Source: Madurella fahalii (Eukaryota; Ascomycota; Sordariomycetes; Sordariales). From it: DNA of 64,000 nucleotides. The position numbers and the translations under genes were made by a program. The stretch is taken from the NCBI GenBank assembly GCA_029876055.1, contig CM056874.1, positions 8,122,001 to 8,186,000 on the forward strand, read 5' to 3'. Shown here in pieces: positions 44,126-54,909 of this stretch (position 1 is its first letter; every line of letters starts with the position of its first letter). A model generated the notes under the pieces. That model searched no databases and had not been told where the DNA came from. It was given only the letters and a program-made list of their open reading frames with translations.

Positions 44126-45794
44126 ATCGCAGGCGTCTGGGCTCCCAGGGTATGGCACGTCCTTGCTTCGTTCCCTTCCACAACCCAAGCTCGAACCGAG
44201 CAGCCCGCAGCGACCCTAGCGCGGCGGATGGATTCTTGCGACTCTTGGGGGGGGGGGGGGGGGGAGTCGAGATCGCTCGATGGATAGAGGTGCGAGTTTG
44301 CGGTCGCGGTTGAACCCGGTGCTATAACATTTGTGATAGGATTGCGATGGTCGCTGGCGTGAGTCAATTCAGTACCAATCAAAGATAAAGGACAGGCCAC
44401 CTCCCCGCGGTGGCATTCCGCTTATGTATGATACAAAACGGAAGGTCAAAAAAGAAGCCACATCTTTGCAGCTGCGGGAGCGGCGGATCCGAGTTTGTCA
44501 GCGGTGCCCCGGTTAGATCCCATCAAAGCCCCTGTCTGGAAGTGGGATACAGTGTGTTATACTGTGGGCTGTTAATTGCCGACAACTCGGAGCATTCTCG
44601 TCTGTGTTGCCGTACTGCGCGTTCACCTTCATCACTCCACGACCTCCTAGACTATTCTACTTGATGCTTGCAAATGTCCAACGAGGCCCTGCGATCTGCT
44701 GAAGAATTAAAGTTGCTCATCGTGAACATCGTGCCAACCGCTGCTAGTGTCGGGGCTGTGCCGGTTCCTGCATCCTCCGCACCACCGGGGGGGCATTCCT
44801 TTTCCAGAAGCTTGGCTAGACTATCGGCATACGTAGTACACAGAATCGCGATGTGTACCACACACAACGTCCGCTGTGTTATCCCATGCTCGATCCCAGC
44901 ATTCCGTCAAATCATCTGGGGTTGAGAGTCACTAGAAATGGGTGACCATCCTAGCGGGCCTCCCTGTGTCACTGACAAGGTCGAGTGTTTTTACACCGAG
45001 TGGCCATCAGCAGCCACTGCCGACGTGAGTTTCCTCGAGTAATTTATCCTTGTAAATTCCCGAGGTCACACGCAAGCTCAGTCTTCTTATGGCAATCAAA
45101 ACCAATAGTGCTGTGAATTGCATGCTACACGGGCTTGGCTCTCGCTGTCCCGTGAAAATATTGGCACACCTCTGCAGCCGGAGGCAGGATGCTTGCACTG
45201 ATGGAAGACGCACTGTGTGCTCCCACAAGCGCCGTCGCAGATTACCCTGTCCTCTTCCAAGTAGCCACGCTAGCGTACGTCAAGCAGGCGACCGCTGCCG
45301 ATTAAGAATCTCAGACCCTGTGCGGATCCCTGCAAAGCAGAGTGTTTCGTCGGCCAAGGAGGGGCCAGTTGATGGTCAAACAAACCTGAAGCAAGCGAGT
45401 CGAGTAAAGGAGACGAGGGTCGAACCGAGAGGCAGTCGACTACTCGAGGCGTCCAGCCAGCAGAGACCAGGAGGACCTGGAATCCAGACGATGACCATGC
45501 AATCCACACGATGATTATGCAGCGCCGATGACCGTGCAGCCACGTTGGGCGGTGTGGGACACGGTGACAAGGATTTTGCGCGTGGCTGCCATCTCTAAGC
45601 CAGGTCCGAACAGCGAGCCTAGGCCAGCCTTACCCCAAGCTTGACAGCCCCACCAACAAGGCTGCGGACAACCACACAACCACCACAGCCAGATCTAGGT
45701 CGTTGTCGCAGCAGCTTCGCTAATAATCCTGACTTTCTGCGATTTCGCGGGCATACTGTAGCGTCGGGAACGTTAGTATCCCAGCTTCAGCAAT
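44126..45794. other. copper ATPase promoter and CSN7 upstream region
   Basis: About 1.7 kb between divergent genes. It has an 18-G run at 44247-44264, about 120 bases before the ATPase ATG. Frames at 44668-44925 and 45089-45514 have no family resemblance and no good splicing partners. Confidence 0.5.
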
Positions 45795-47125
45795 ATGGAA
45801 CAAGTGAAGGCTCTGAATGCCCTCGAGGTTAGTGGTCAACCGCCAATTTCCCCGCTACTTTCGTTGAGCAAGGCGGAGCTCAAGAGCTACAACTCTCCTG
45901 CTAATGTCACCTCAAGCCATTTCTAGCGCTCACTAAATCGGCCACGTCTCCGCGGGCGGCAGCTGACCTCATTGTGCGCGCGACTTCGGCGCCGAACACG
46001 TACATTTTCACCGAGTTACTTCAGACGCCGCAGATCCAGGCTCTCGCCTCGTCCGATGAGTTCGCGCCGTACCTGAAGCTTCTCCAAATCTTCAGCTACG
46101 GCACCTACTCTTCGTACACCTCCACCGGTGGCCTTCCCGAGCTCAACGACTCGCAGCGTCTCAAACTCCGCCAGCTGTCCCTCCTGACTCTCGCCAGAAG
46201 AGACAGTACCAACACCGTCAACAACGACAGCCCTTCCCCCTCCCCTCCCCTCGGTTATGCCTCCCTCCAAAAAGCCCTCGACCTGCCGACCCGGCAGTCT
46301 CTCGAGGAACTCGTCATCAGCGCCATCTACGCAGGCCTGCTCAAAGCCCAACTCAACCCAAAAGACTCCCTCGTACAAATCAACAGCGTCTCCCCGCTTC
46401 GGGACCTGGCGCCCACGGCCATCGACGGCCTCCTCTCTAGCCTCGAAGCCTGGGCCGGAAGATGCGAAGCCACCCTCCAGTCCCTCTCGTCCCAAATGAT
46501 ACAGCTCCGCGCCGAGGCCGACCGGCGCGCCGCACAGGAAGCCGCGCGGGCGACCGAGACGAACCGACTCATCGAGACCGAGCAAAATGGTGGGATGATG
46601 GCTCCTTCCTCCTCCACATCATCTGCGTTTGCCTCTTCTGCATCCCCCAACAATGCTGCTGCTGCTGCTGCCACCGTGAGCGCGGCCGTGTCAAACCCTC
46701 CGACGGCGTCGCTGCCCTCGTCGTCGTCGCTCCGTTACCACACTCTTATTTATAATCAACCCCCCACCAGTACCAACAACGAGGCGGGCACTAGCGGCAC
46801 CGATATTGGCGGTAGCGGCGGCGGTAGTGGCAGCAACACCAAGTCCACCATGATGATAAACAGCATGCTGACGGTTGGCGGCGGCAGCAGTTTCCTCTCC
46901 CCACAATCCATCACCAGCGGCGGCAGCCAAGGCAGCAGTGGCATAGGCACTACCAGTGGCTCGGGAGCGGCTTCGCCGCTTGGGAAGCCGGCGTCGGCTA
47001 GTAGTTCTAAGCGGGGTAGCGAGCAGATCACTGGATTGGCGGAGGGAGGCAACGCGGACGAGGGCGCAATGGATATGGATGATGATGAAGATACGGATGG
47101 CAAAAAGAGGAAATTACAGGAGTAA
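45795..47125 (+). CDS. COP9 signalosome subunit 7 (PCI domain)
   Basis: Two exons: 45795-45827 and 45917-47125, phase 0, giving 413 residues. The 11-residue first exon (MEQVKALNALE) joins PFLALTKSATSPRAAADLIV. Residues about 15-190 are typical of CSN7: TYIFTELLQTPQIQAL, YLKLLQIFSYGTY, RLKLRQLSLLTLA, then LDLPTRQSLEELVISAIYAG, which is the winged-helix part of the PCI domain. The long C-terminal half is Ser/Gly/Asn/Ala low complexity and ends in an acidic-basic tail (MDMDDDEDTDGKKRKLQE). The signalosome removes NEDD8 from cullins. CSN7 is a scaffold subunit. A further intron in the repetitive part cannot be excluded. Confidence 0.85.
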
Positions 47126-47819
47126 TCCCCTGGTCGGAGAAGGATAAGGGGATGCCTTAAGGGCATGGCGAAGGAGGTTTTACGATGGATGTCACACAGC
47201 GTGCATGCATACGATACTAACGGCTTTTATTCACGCAGTGGAGCTGGTTAAAAGCCAGTGCAATGAGCTCTTGTTAGCAAAACCACGCGGAACGGTTGAT
47301 CCCGTTCTCGACGAGGGTTGGTAATTATGGTACATGTACATCAATGACATCGCTCCGCAACGAAAGAGCAAAATGCCATAGAATAAAATCAAAACGTCCA
47401 GCAACAGGGGTTCTCTGCCTCGACAAAAACAACGCCCGAGTATTCCACGAAAAAAAAAGAAAAGTGGAATAAAATGAGAAAACACACTGGTATCCTGAAC
47501 ACCCAATAAGCCCTCGCCCTCCCTCCTTACCTTAGCATCTCTAAGTCCCTTTCCTGTAATTATGCGAATCCCAGAATAAACCCCTTCGGCCCATTCAAGA
47601 GTGCGGGAAAGGATTTCAAATCTCATAACGGTCGTGATAGAAGAAAGAAGTCAGTAATTGCTTGATGTTTTACCTGATTCCTTCTCTGAAGCGAAAAACA
47701 CAAACGTTGCTCGTTCAAAAACCGCAGCCGCGTCTCTGGACGTGATCCGGTCTGATTTGACGATCGGGAGCGGAGGCCAGCCCACGTTACTCCCGTGAGC
47801 CCAGACCTTTCCCGCCCCC
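47126..47819. other. convergent 3' spacer
   Basis: 3' flanks of CSN7 and the RAX1-like gene. Open frames continue from the RAX1 region, but the spliced gene stops at 47820. Confidence 0.5.
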
Positions 47820-49020
47820 TCACAGTCGTTTGCCCGGGACGAGGACAAAGAGAACACAAAGCGCGGCGTCGATGAGCAGCGTCATAGCAAGGACCATGAT
47901 CGCCCGACGAGCGAGAAGCTTCCGGACGTATGGCTCCCGCACTCGAGAGAAGTTGAAGGGGGTGTATTCGCTCAAGCCGATGAGGGCGAGGATGGGGTCC
48001 AGAGAATATTGGTATGAGGCAAGGCAGTAGACGCCGATTGTGAAAGGGAGGATGAGCTATAGAACGGTCAGTCGATGAAGAGAAGTGGACCAGAGTGGGA
48101 CTGTGACATACCCAGAGCCGTACTAAGCGGGATTCATTGAGGAAGATCAAGACAAAGGCGGCCCAAAAACCGCCGAACATGGACACGAGCCCGAGGATGA
48201 GGCGCATGATCAAGGTCGGGGGGATGAGATTGCCAAGCGCCTTCATTCTGAGAAACCCGGGGAAGGCATCACGCTCCATCGCCTGGAACACGTAGTCCTT
48301 AGCCACGTCGAAGACCTCCGGGTCGTCCCTGCCAAACTCCTCAATAGCCGCAGTGACGTCCTGGGTGATGGAGCCAGGGAGGGTGATCTCGCGCTCCGCG
48401 CCAGGTAGAAGGAAGGTATAAAGGATCTTTTCGGCAGAGGCTCTTATGTCCTGCCGTGCAACCGTGTGCGCTGGCGAGTTCGAATCCGTCGTAATCTCGC
48501 GCGGCGTGCTGATATTTGGGCTCGGCCGACCTTGCCTTCCGTTGATGCTATGTGGAGATTCGTGGTTGTCTCCCCGATCCTCCCGCAAGAACGCCGACAT
48601 TTGCGCATCTTGATCCTTCTCCTTCTCAGTCGTGTACATCGAGGGGCCCGCGACGGGATGATTCATATCTCCGAGACTATCCAGGATGCCTGATGATCGT
48701 TTTGAACTCTTTTCTGGGTCGGGAGTGCCCACGAGGACAGACCGACGAAGCTCGCGGACATAGTGGCGGCAGAGCGACATGTGCTGCGCAACATCAAGCC
48801 TGGTCTACGTTAGTGGGTCGATTCTTCATAGCTCAAGCGATAGAACCTACCAGAAGTCGAGGTAGTCAACGGAACGCTGCTGGTCCCGCATATAGATGTA
48901 AAACGAGAACAGGTCAACGGGAGGGAGCGTCCGCCGACTGAGGACCTCGAAGAGCGTCGGAAGGCGGTTCCGAGTGAGATCGGGTTGGGGAGACGGAGTT
49001 GTTGCCGCAAGATCCGCCAT
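47820..49020 (-). CDS. RAX1-like RGS-domain membrane protein
   Basis: Three exons: 49020-48851, 48799-48112 and 48056-47820, giving 364 residues. The RGS fold starts with LPTLFEVLSRRTLPPVDLF and YIYMRDQQRSVDYLDFWLDV. It is interrupted by a polar insert (about residues 75-150) and resumes with KILYTFLLPGAEREITLP and FDVAKDYVFQAMERDAFPGF. Three C-terminal transmembrane helices follow: LILGLVSMFGGFWAAFVLIF, LILPFTIGVYCLASYQYSL and IMVLAMTLLIDAALCVLFVL. This order matches fungal Rax1, a bud-site and polarity protein with an RGS-like domain. The third-exon frame was chosen because it keeps the last helix and ends LVPGKRL. The longer alternative frame adds unconvincing sequence. Confidence 0.78.
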
Positions 49021-49837
49021 TTTGATCGAAGTCGTGGAGAGAATAACGAAGGCTGAAGTCCGAAAGAACGAAAAGTAACGATCGAGAAAATCGAGCAAGG
49101 CCCTCGAGCGACTGATTGATTCCCGGGGTGGAGTTAAAATGGTGTTGAGCGCATGCGGTCACCGAGCCGATGGAGGTTCGACGTCGCAGGAACTAAGCGG
49201 CGCCGTTGACGTCGGACGTTACACCTCCTGCGTGTCGATTGATTTAGGAGAGAACGGGCGATTCAGGCTGGCTCTGGAGGAAGCGAATGTGATGTGCGCG
49301 CAGCGCACCAAGTCGGAGCGTTGGAGTCAGAGGTGATGATGGAATCGAGGCAGGAGTTGGAACGAGGCTTCAAAGGCGCGCTCGCCCCTGCAAACCAAGG
49401 AGCAGTATGATGAGCAAAAGCGGGTCTTGAAATTCCAATTGATTTCTGGGGTGGAGCCGTGACCGTTCATCCCGGAACTCTTGCACAACTGTCAGCAAGT
49501 GCCAGCCCGGTGTCAGCTCTTGGCCGGTGAGAAAGCTCTGGTGGGGTTCCGAGCCAGTTGCGCTATTCCACTTTAGGGCATTTACGCGAGGAGCTTGAGC
49601 CCAGTTGTCCGCACTTTCCCAGAATTCACGGAAAACCCAGGTGCAAAATTCCCAGAGGTAGGTTTATCGAACCCAGCACAAAACGAGACTTCTCGACACC
49701 ACTCAACCGACTCCGAGTGCACGAGATCCAGACGTCTCCGAAGTACGTAACCACGGCTTCATACCCCGGCTCAGTTCAATCCGGCACGACTCGACAGAAC
49801 CCTCCCTCTGGACCCCGCTGACGGTCGCTCCCTTAGA
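49021..49837. promoter_or_regulatory. divergent promoter of RAX1-like gene and eL31
   Basis: An 817-base region between divergent ATGs. One TTAGGG unit occurs near 49573. No gene is seen. Confidence 0.45.
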
Positions 49838-50365
49838 ATGTCGTCCAAGAAGCCTGCCCGCTCGGCCATCGCCGACGTCGTGTCGCGCGAGTACACCATC
49901 CACCTGCACAAGCGCGTATGTTTCTCAGTGCCTCGGTTTGGACAGCATAGGAGCTGACTGAATGAGCAGCTGCACGGTGTTACTTTCAAGAAGAGGGCCC
50001 CGCGCGCCATCAAGGAGATCAAGGAGTTCGCTGCCAAGGCTATGGTATGTTCGACTACGGGATACCGACCCAGCAATCCCGACGCCCCGAGACGAAGATT
50101 CGCCGTTTTCATCCTGGATTGTTTAGAGAGTGCGAGCAGGAAGCTGACAGATGACGTATAGAAAACCTCGGATGTCCGTCTGGATCCCCAGCTGAACAAG
50201 AAGGTCTGGGAGCAGGGTGTGAAGGGCGTCCCCTATAGGCTCCGCGTCCGCATCTCGCGGAGGCGTAACGACGAGGAGGGTGCCAAGGAGAAGCTGTACA
50301 GCTACGTTCAGGCCGTCAACGTGAAGAACCCCAAGGGCCTGCACACGGTCATCGTGGAAGAGTAA
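49838..50365 (+). CDS. 60S ribosomal protein eL31
   Basis: Three exons: 49838-49915, 49970-50044 and 50162-50365, giving 118 residues. Family segments are unmistakable: REYTIHLHKRLHGVTFKKRA, PRAIKEIKEFA, DVRLDPQLNKKVWEQGVKGV and YRLRVRISRRRNDEE. It is a cytoplasmic large-subunit protein near the exit tunnel. Introns in the first half of the gene are usual for fungal ribosomal protein genes. Confidence 0.97.
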
Positions 50366-50833
50366 AGCCGGCAGCAAAAAAAGGGGGATCAAGATTGGGC
50401 CGTGGTTCGGTTTCAGGGCGGCATTGGGCTTTTCCGGAGTTTCGCATGGCATCTAGCTTCCTACTACGAATACATGGGTTCGTGAAGCACGGCACCTTCG
50501 ATACCAGAACCATTTTCAACGAACGGTCGGGGCGCTTCTGGGGCTGGGGTTGCTTTGGGAAACATTTTAAGAGTGATGCGCTGGGATTATCTCAGAGTGA
50601 TACGCTCATGGACAAGCGAGGTCCATTTAAGCCAGTGTTGATGTACTTCACAGCCTGCTTCGCTAGCAGACAACGATGGGATATCCATGAACCAACCCGC
50701 CCTGGAAATGCAAATGCTAACCAGGAGACCAATACTCCGGGGGGTCCAAAGCCAAGAACCACACACAGAATGACTCCGATTCCCCATGACCAAGCCAAAA
50801 GAAACATGCGTGCCCTTCCGCCATCCACCTTGT
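50366..50833. other. convergent 3' spacer
   Basis: 3' flanks of eL31 and the E2 enzyme gene. Nothing further is recognised. Confidence 0.5.
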
Positions 50834-51516
50834 TCAATCGTCTTCGATATCCTTGTGGCGGTCCATGACTTTGGCCTTGAATAGAGCTGGGTCCTTGTCC
50901 CACAACTCAGCCGCCTCGCCGTTTAGCGGGGATGAGCTACGGAGCGTTAGCCAAACGAATTGCAGAAAGGGCACAGATAGGCTGGGATTGCGCACTTGTT
51001 GGGCTCGCCCAGCAGAGACTGCAGGCTCAGCAGCACGCTCTGAGTGTTATATGCCGCCGTCCATCTGTCCTTCAGGATATCGAGGCAGATACGGCCCGAG
51101 AAGTCGACGTTTGGGTGGTAAATGGGCGTCCGGAAGAGCACGGTGGGCGGTGCATACGGGTAGTTGGAGGGGAACTCGAAGCTAAGCTTGAAGGTGAGGC
51201 CGGAGTAGGGCGTGTCGTCCGGACCCTCGATGGTAGCCCGCCACGAGAGCAGGTTGCCGTCGGCAGACGGAAAAGCGGATACGCCGGGCGCCGGTGAGGT
51301 CATGAGCTGCATAAGCTCCGTCTGCAGCCTGTGTATGTTTTTGGTCAGCCCCTGCCCCTGGATTTGCGAATCGGCAACTCTGTGGAATACCAGGGCACGC
51401 AGCACTCACCTCTTCGCGGCATTCTGGCCAGGCTCAGTACCCTTCTTTGCGCCGCCAAGCTTGTTGGCCTGGACACTGCCGGGGGCAGAATTCTGACTGT
51501 CCTCCATGTAAGACAT
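50834..51516 (-). CDS. ubiquitin-conjugating enzyme E2 of the UBE2C/UBC11 type
   Basis: Three exons: 51516-51410, 51328-50996 and 50936-50834 with good phases and a CTAAC branch point, giving 180 residues. The UBC fold includes FPSADGNLLSWRATIEGPDD, FPSNYPYAPPTVLF, IYHPNVDFSGRICLDIL with catalytic Cys117, and the UBE2C-type sequence RWTAAYNTQSVLLSLQSLL followed by GEPNNSSPLN. The 35-residue N-terminal extension is typical of UBE2C. This E2 works with the anaphase-promoting complex to begin ubiquitin chains on mitotic cyclins and securin. It is divergent from CHK1, another cell-cycle gene. Confidence 0.93.
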
Positions 51517-52324
51517 GATGGTTTTGGCGCGAGGCGACCAATTGAACAAGCAATGGCCAGGTAAGACAAAAACGAGCTCAGAGGAAGCCCTTAGCAAGAT
51601 GCCGTTGACAGATACTGCAAAGGAAGAAGCGGGTCAATCTTAGGAGTCGCGAAGCGCAGACGACAATGGTTGCAGGAAAGGTCAGCTCCGTACCTGCAGA
51701 ACAAGGGACAGCAAATTTATTAAGCAATGTTCGCTCTTTGGGTGAGGGAGATGGGTAAGCGGCAGCAGCTGGAAGGCACTGGTTGGATTGGGCACATGTG
51801 CGGGCAGCAAGCGGCAAGTCAAAGGGTTGAGCTGGAATGTTTACAGGACGACACAGGTTTGCGGCCCCCCACCGACCGCTAAGCGACGAAGAAAGCCCCT
51901 CTAGCAACCGCGACAGGCGCCCCACACCCAGCTCAGCCCCCTGGGGGCCAATGAGCTGCGTTGATGCCTGCAGCTGTCAGACAAAACAATGGCCCCTCTC
52001 CAACCCTTTAAAAACATCCATCGCATTCACTTTACGCGACTTCTCCACGCGTCTCGCAGTCCAACGCGTCAGCACCAAATGGTGAGTGCTTTCTACGACT
52101 CACTCTTTCCTTCAGAGCTGATTTCCAAGATAGCGATGACCGTTCTGCAATTTCCATAGTTTTAACTGGTTCCGTGCTTGGTTGATGCTTGCTATCCCCT
52201 TGGGCTTGTCGCCAACCGCCGGCTGTTTGCATTTGGCTTGGATATCCACGATTATACTAGGCGGTGACTGTACAAAAATATCGTCAGCGTGTGGTCCCGG
52301 CCGCATTCGCTAAAAGCATCGGAA
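51517..52324. promoter_or_regulatory. divergent UBE2C-CHK1 promoter with paired MluI boxes
   Basis: An 808-base region between two divergent cell-cycle genes. Two exact MCB elements (ACGCGT) occur at 52047-52052 and 52064-52069, 11 bases apart, with a near match (ACGCGA) at 52034-52039. MCB sites bind the MBF complex at the G1/S transition in yeasts. A leader AUG at 52079 stands exactly at a GTGAGT splice donor, suggesting a leader intron for CHK1. Binding is inferred. Confidence 0.55.
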
Positions 52325-54136
52325 ATGCAACAGTCGCAGCTAGATCCTCTTCCGAGTGACCTGCCCTTCCGAATCATCTCTAAGACGATCGGAAGGGGGG
52401 CATATGCATCGTAAGACTACCGTTTACACGGGCTCAACAGGGCTGCCCCACACTGACGGATTGCCAGCATCAAGAAGGCGATACCCCTGGATGCGCCATC
52501 ACCAGTCTTCGCTGTCAAGTTGATACACAAGGGTTATGCCGTCAGACAGGGCCGCATATCTGCAAAGCAGATTGCGATGGAGGTGTCCCTTCACTCGCAC
52601 ATCGGCCAGCACCCAAACATTATCGAATGGTTCGCCACGGGCGAAGACGCCGTCTGGAGGTGGATCGCTATGGAGTTTGCCGAAGGAGGAGATCTCTTCG
52701 ACAAGATTGAGGCGGATGTCGGCGTGCAGGAGGACATTGCCCACCTCTACTTTCTGCAGTTGATCAGCGGCGTCAGCTTTATGCACTCGAAAGGCGTCGC
52801 CCATCGAGACCTCAAACCCGAAAACATCCTCTTGTCGGAAGCTGGCAACCTCAAGATCGCAGACTTTGGCATGGCCACCTTGTTCGAGCACAAGGGAGCG
52901 AGGAAACAGAGTTCCACCATGTGCGGCAGCCCCCCTTACATCGCGCCCGAGGTGTTGCAGTGCGGCAGGCAGGACAGGAAGTCGCCAGACGGAGCCAAAT
53001 ACTCGGCCGACCTTGTCGACATATGGTCCTGCGGCGTCATCTTGTTCGTCCTCTTGGTGGGTAACACGCCATGGGACGAGCCTACCTCGAGCAGCTGGGA
53101 GTTCCAGGAATACGTCCGGACCAACGGCCGCAGCACCGACTCGTTGTGGGGGAGGATACCTCCCGACGCCCTGTCGCTCCTCCGCGGCATGATGAACATC
53201 GAAGCGGGCAAGCGTTTCTCCTTCGCCCAGATCCGCCAACACCCTTGGTACACCCGCCGCAACCCGCTCCTCACAGCCGACGGCAAGGTCTCGGACCCCA
53301 TCGCCCTCGCCGCGCAGATGCTCGCCGGCCTGCGCATCGACCTCAACGCCGAGCCGACCCCTTCGCAGCGGCAGTCCCAACCCGGCGAAGCAATGGACAT
53401 CGACTCCCAGTTCGCCTGGTCCGCGAAGCAACTCCCCGCCACGCAACCCGAGACCCCCATCAGCGACGCGCTCTTCGACTGGGAGCGCCCCGCGCCCCGC
53501 AGCACCCTCGGCACCTACGCCGTCCTCTCCACCCAGCCCCCGACGCTCCCAACCTCAACAACGACAGCGATAAAACCAGCCGGCAGACTTCGCGGCGCGC
53601 TCGAGTCCCTCGCGGAAACGGAGCCGTCCATGTCGCAGTTCTCGCAGACGCCGGGCGTGCCCCTCTCCCTGACCCAACACGCCCGCCAGTTCCGCGACAT
53701 CGTCCCCGCCTACTCGCTCACGCGCTTCTTCTCGCACATGCCGCCCACCTTGCTCGTGCAGATGCTCCGCGACGCCCTCCACCAGCTCAACGTGCCCCTT
53801 CCCGGCCGGAACAACCCACCCGTGGACCCGCACGCCGAGCACATCGCCACCCTCAAGGTGAGGACGCTGGACGAGCGGCGCCAGGGCTTGCACGGCGATG
53901 TGCTGGTGGATCGGTACAGGGTTCACGTGCCGGCCGGCGTGGGGGCGGCGGTAGTGGACGATGGGGAGGTCGACGGACATGGGCACGGGCAGGAAGGCGG
54001 AGAGCTGGAGTTGTTGGAGGTGAGGTTTGTCAAGGTCAAGGGGGATCCCTTGGAGTGGCGGCGGTTCTTCAAAAAGGTCGCGCTGTTGTGTAAGGATGGG
54101 ATTTATAGCGGTGAGAGCACTGGCGGTGGGGCGTAG
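52325..54136 (+). CDS. CHK1: checkpoint kinase CHK1
   Basis: Two exons: 52325-52410 and 52468-54136, giving 584 residues. The kinase domain is complete: glycine loop TIGRGAYASI, Lys46 in FAVKLIH, HRDLKPENILL near 141, DFG at 161-163, CGSPPYIAPEV and WSCGVILFVLLVGNTPWDEP. A linker and a C-terminal KA1-like regulatory domain (about residues 430-575: FFSHMPPTLLVQMLRDALHQ, VRFVKVKGDPLEWRRFFKKV) follow, as in Chk1. Chk1 acts in the nucleus downstream of ATR/Mec1 to stop mitosis after DNA damage. The start (MQQSQLDPLPSDLPFRII) matches the usual fungal N-terminus in length. Confidence 0.93.
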
Positions 54137-54909
54137 GGCGCTGTAGCGGCTGGGGTTCGGTTTGGGAATGGAGGCAGAGGCGGGGGCGCAAGGGTTGGTC
54201 TGGGTTTGGGAAAAAATGGGAGGGCAGCCTGTTGATGAATAATGACGTATGGGATGTAATGCGGGTGAATGGCCAGCGTGTTGGGTTTTGTTCTGGAGAC
54301 ATGATATCCAGAGTTTCGAGTCGTATGTATGACAGCAGACAAATAGACGAGGGAAATGTCCGTTCGACGCATGGTTTTGGAGCATGCTCGATGTGATGCG
54401 TCAAGTGATGCCTTCTAAGGTCTGTAACGTGAGCACAAAAATCCAGATAAATATGCAACCGCTACGATAAAGGTCAGGGGTATCTCTCTAAACAACACGG
54501 AGCATACAAAGGAAATGGTACGAAGCCACACAGTGTTGAGCAACCATAAAGAGCCACGGACTCTCGGTATCGACCGATGCTTTGGGTCAAAGATGGAACG
54601 ATAGCAAGAGACTCCCGTGTCCCGCCCCGTACGCTGCCCAATGTCATGCAGACGGAAAACAACAGACCATGCAGAAAAGATGGGCCGAAATGAAGCGAAG
54701 AAGTCCTCCCATGCAATGCCGAATCCGAATGCCAATGCGGTATGCCAATGTTACATCTTTGGACGCCATCGCCATGCAACAAGCCATCCACCCATGCGCC
54801 CATATCCGTATACGGTGCCAAGTGCTTTAAAGAGAAATTCTCCCGTTCGCTCGGTCTTTTCTCCAACTAGAGAAGAGAGTCGAGCTGAATAGGGTCGGCA
54901 GAGGCGTAA
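54137..54909. other. convergent 3' spacer
   Basis: 3' flanks of CHK1 and the SprT-like gene. No further feature. Confidence 0.5.

Noticed and set aside
47623..48780. A 385-residue single-exon version of the RAX1-like gene
   Set aside because: It reads through a clear GTATGT intron into sequence without membrane helices. The spliced model restores two helices.
52499..53446. 315-residue minus-strand frame
   Set aside because: It lies exactly opposite the CHK1 kinase domain and has no family resemblance. It is a shadow frame of GC-rich coding sequence.
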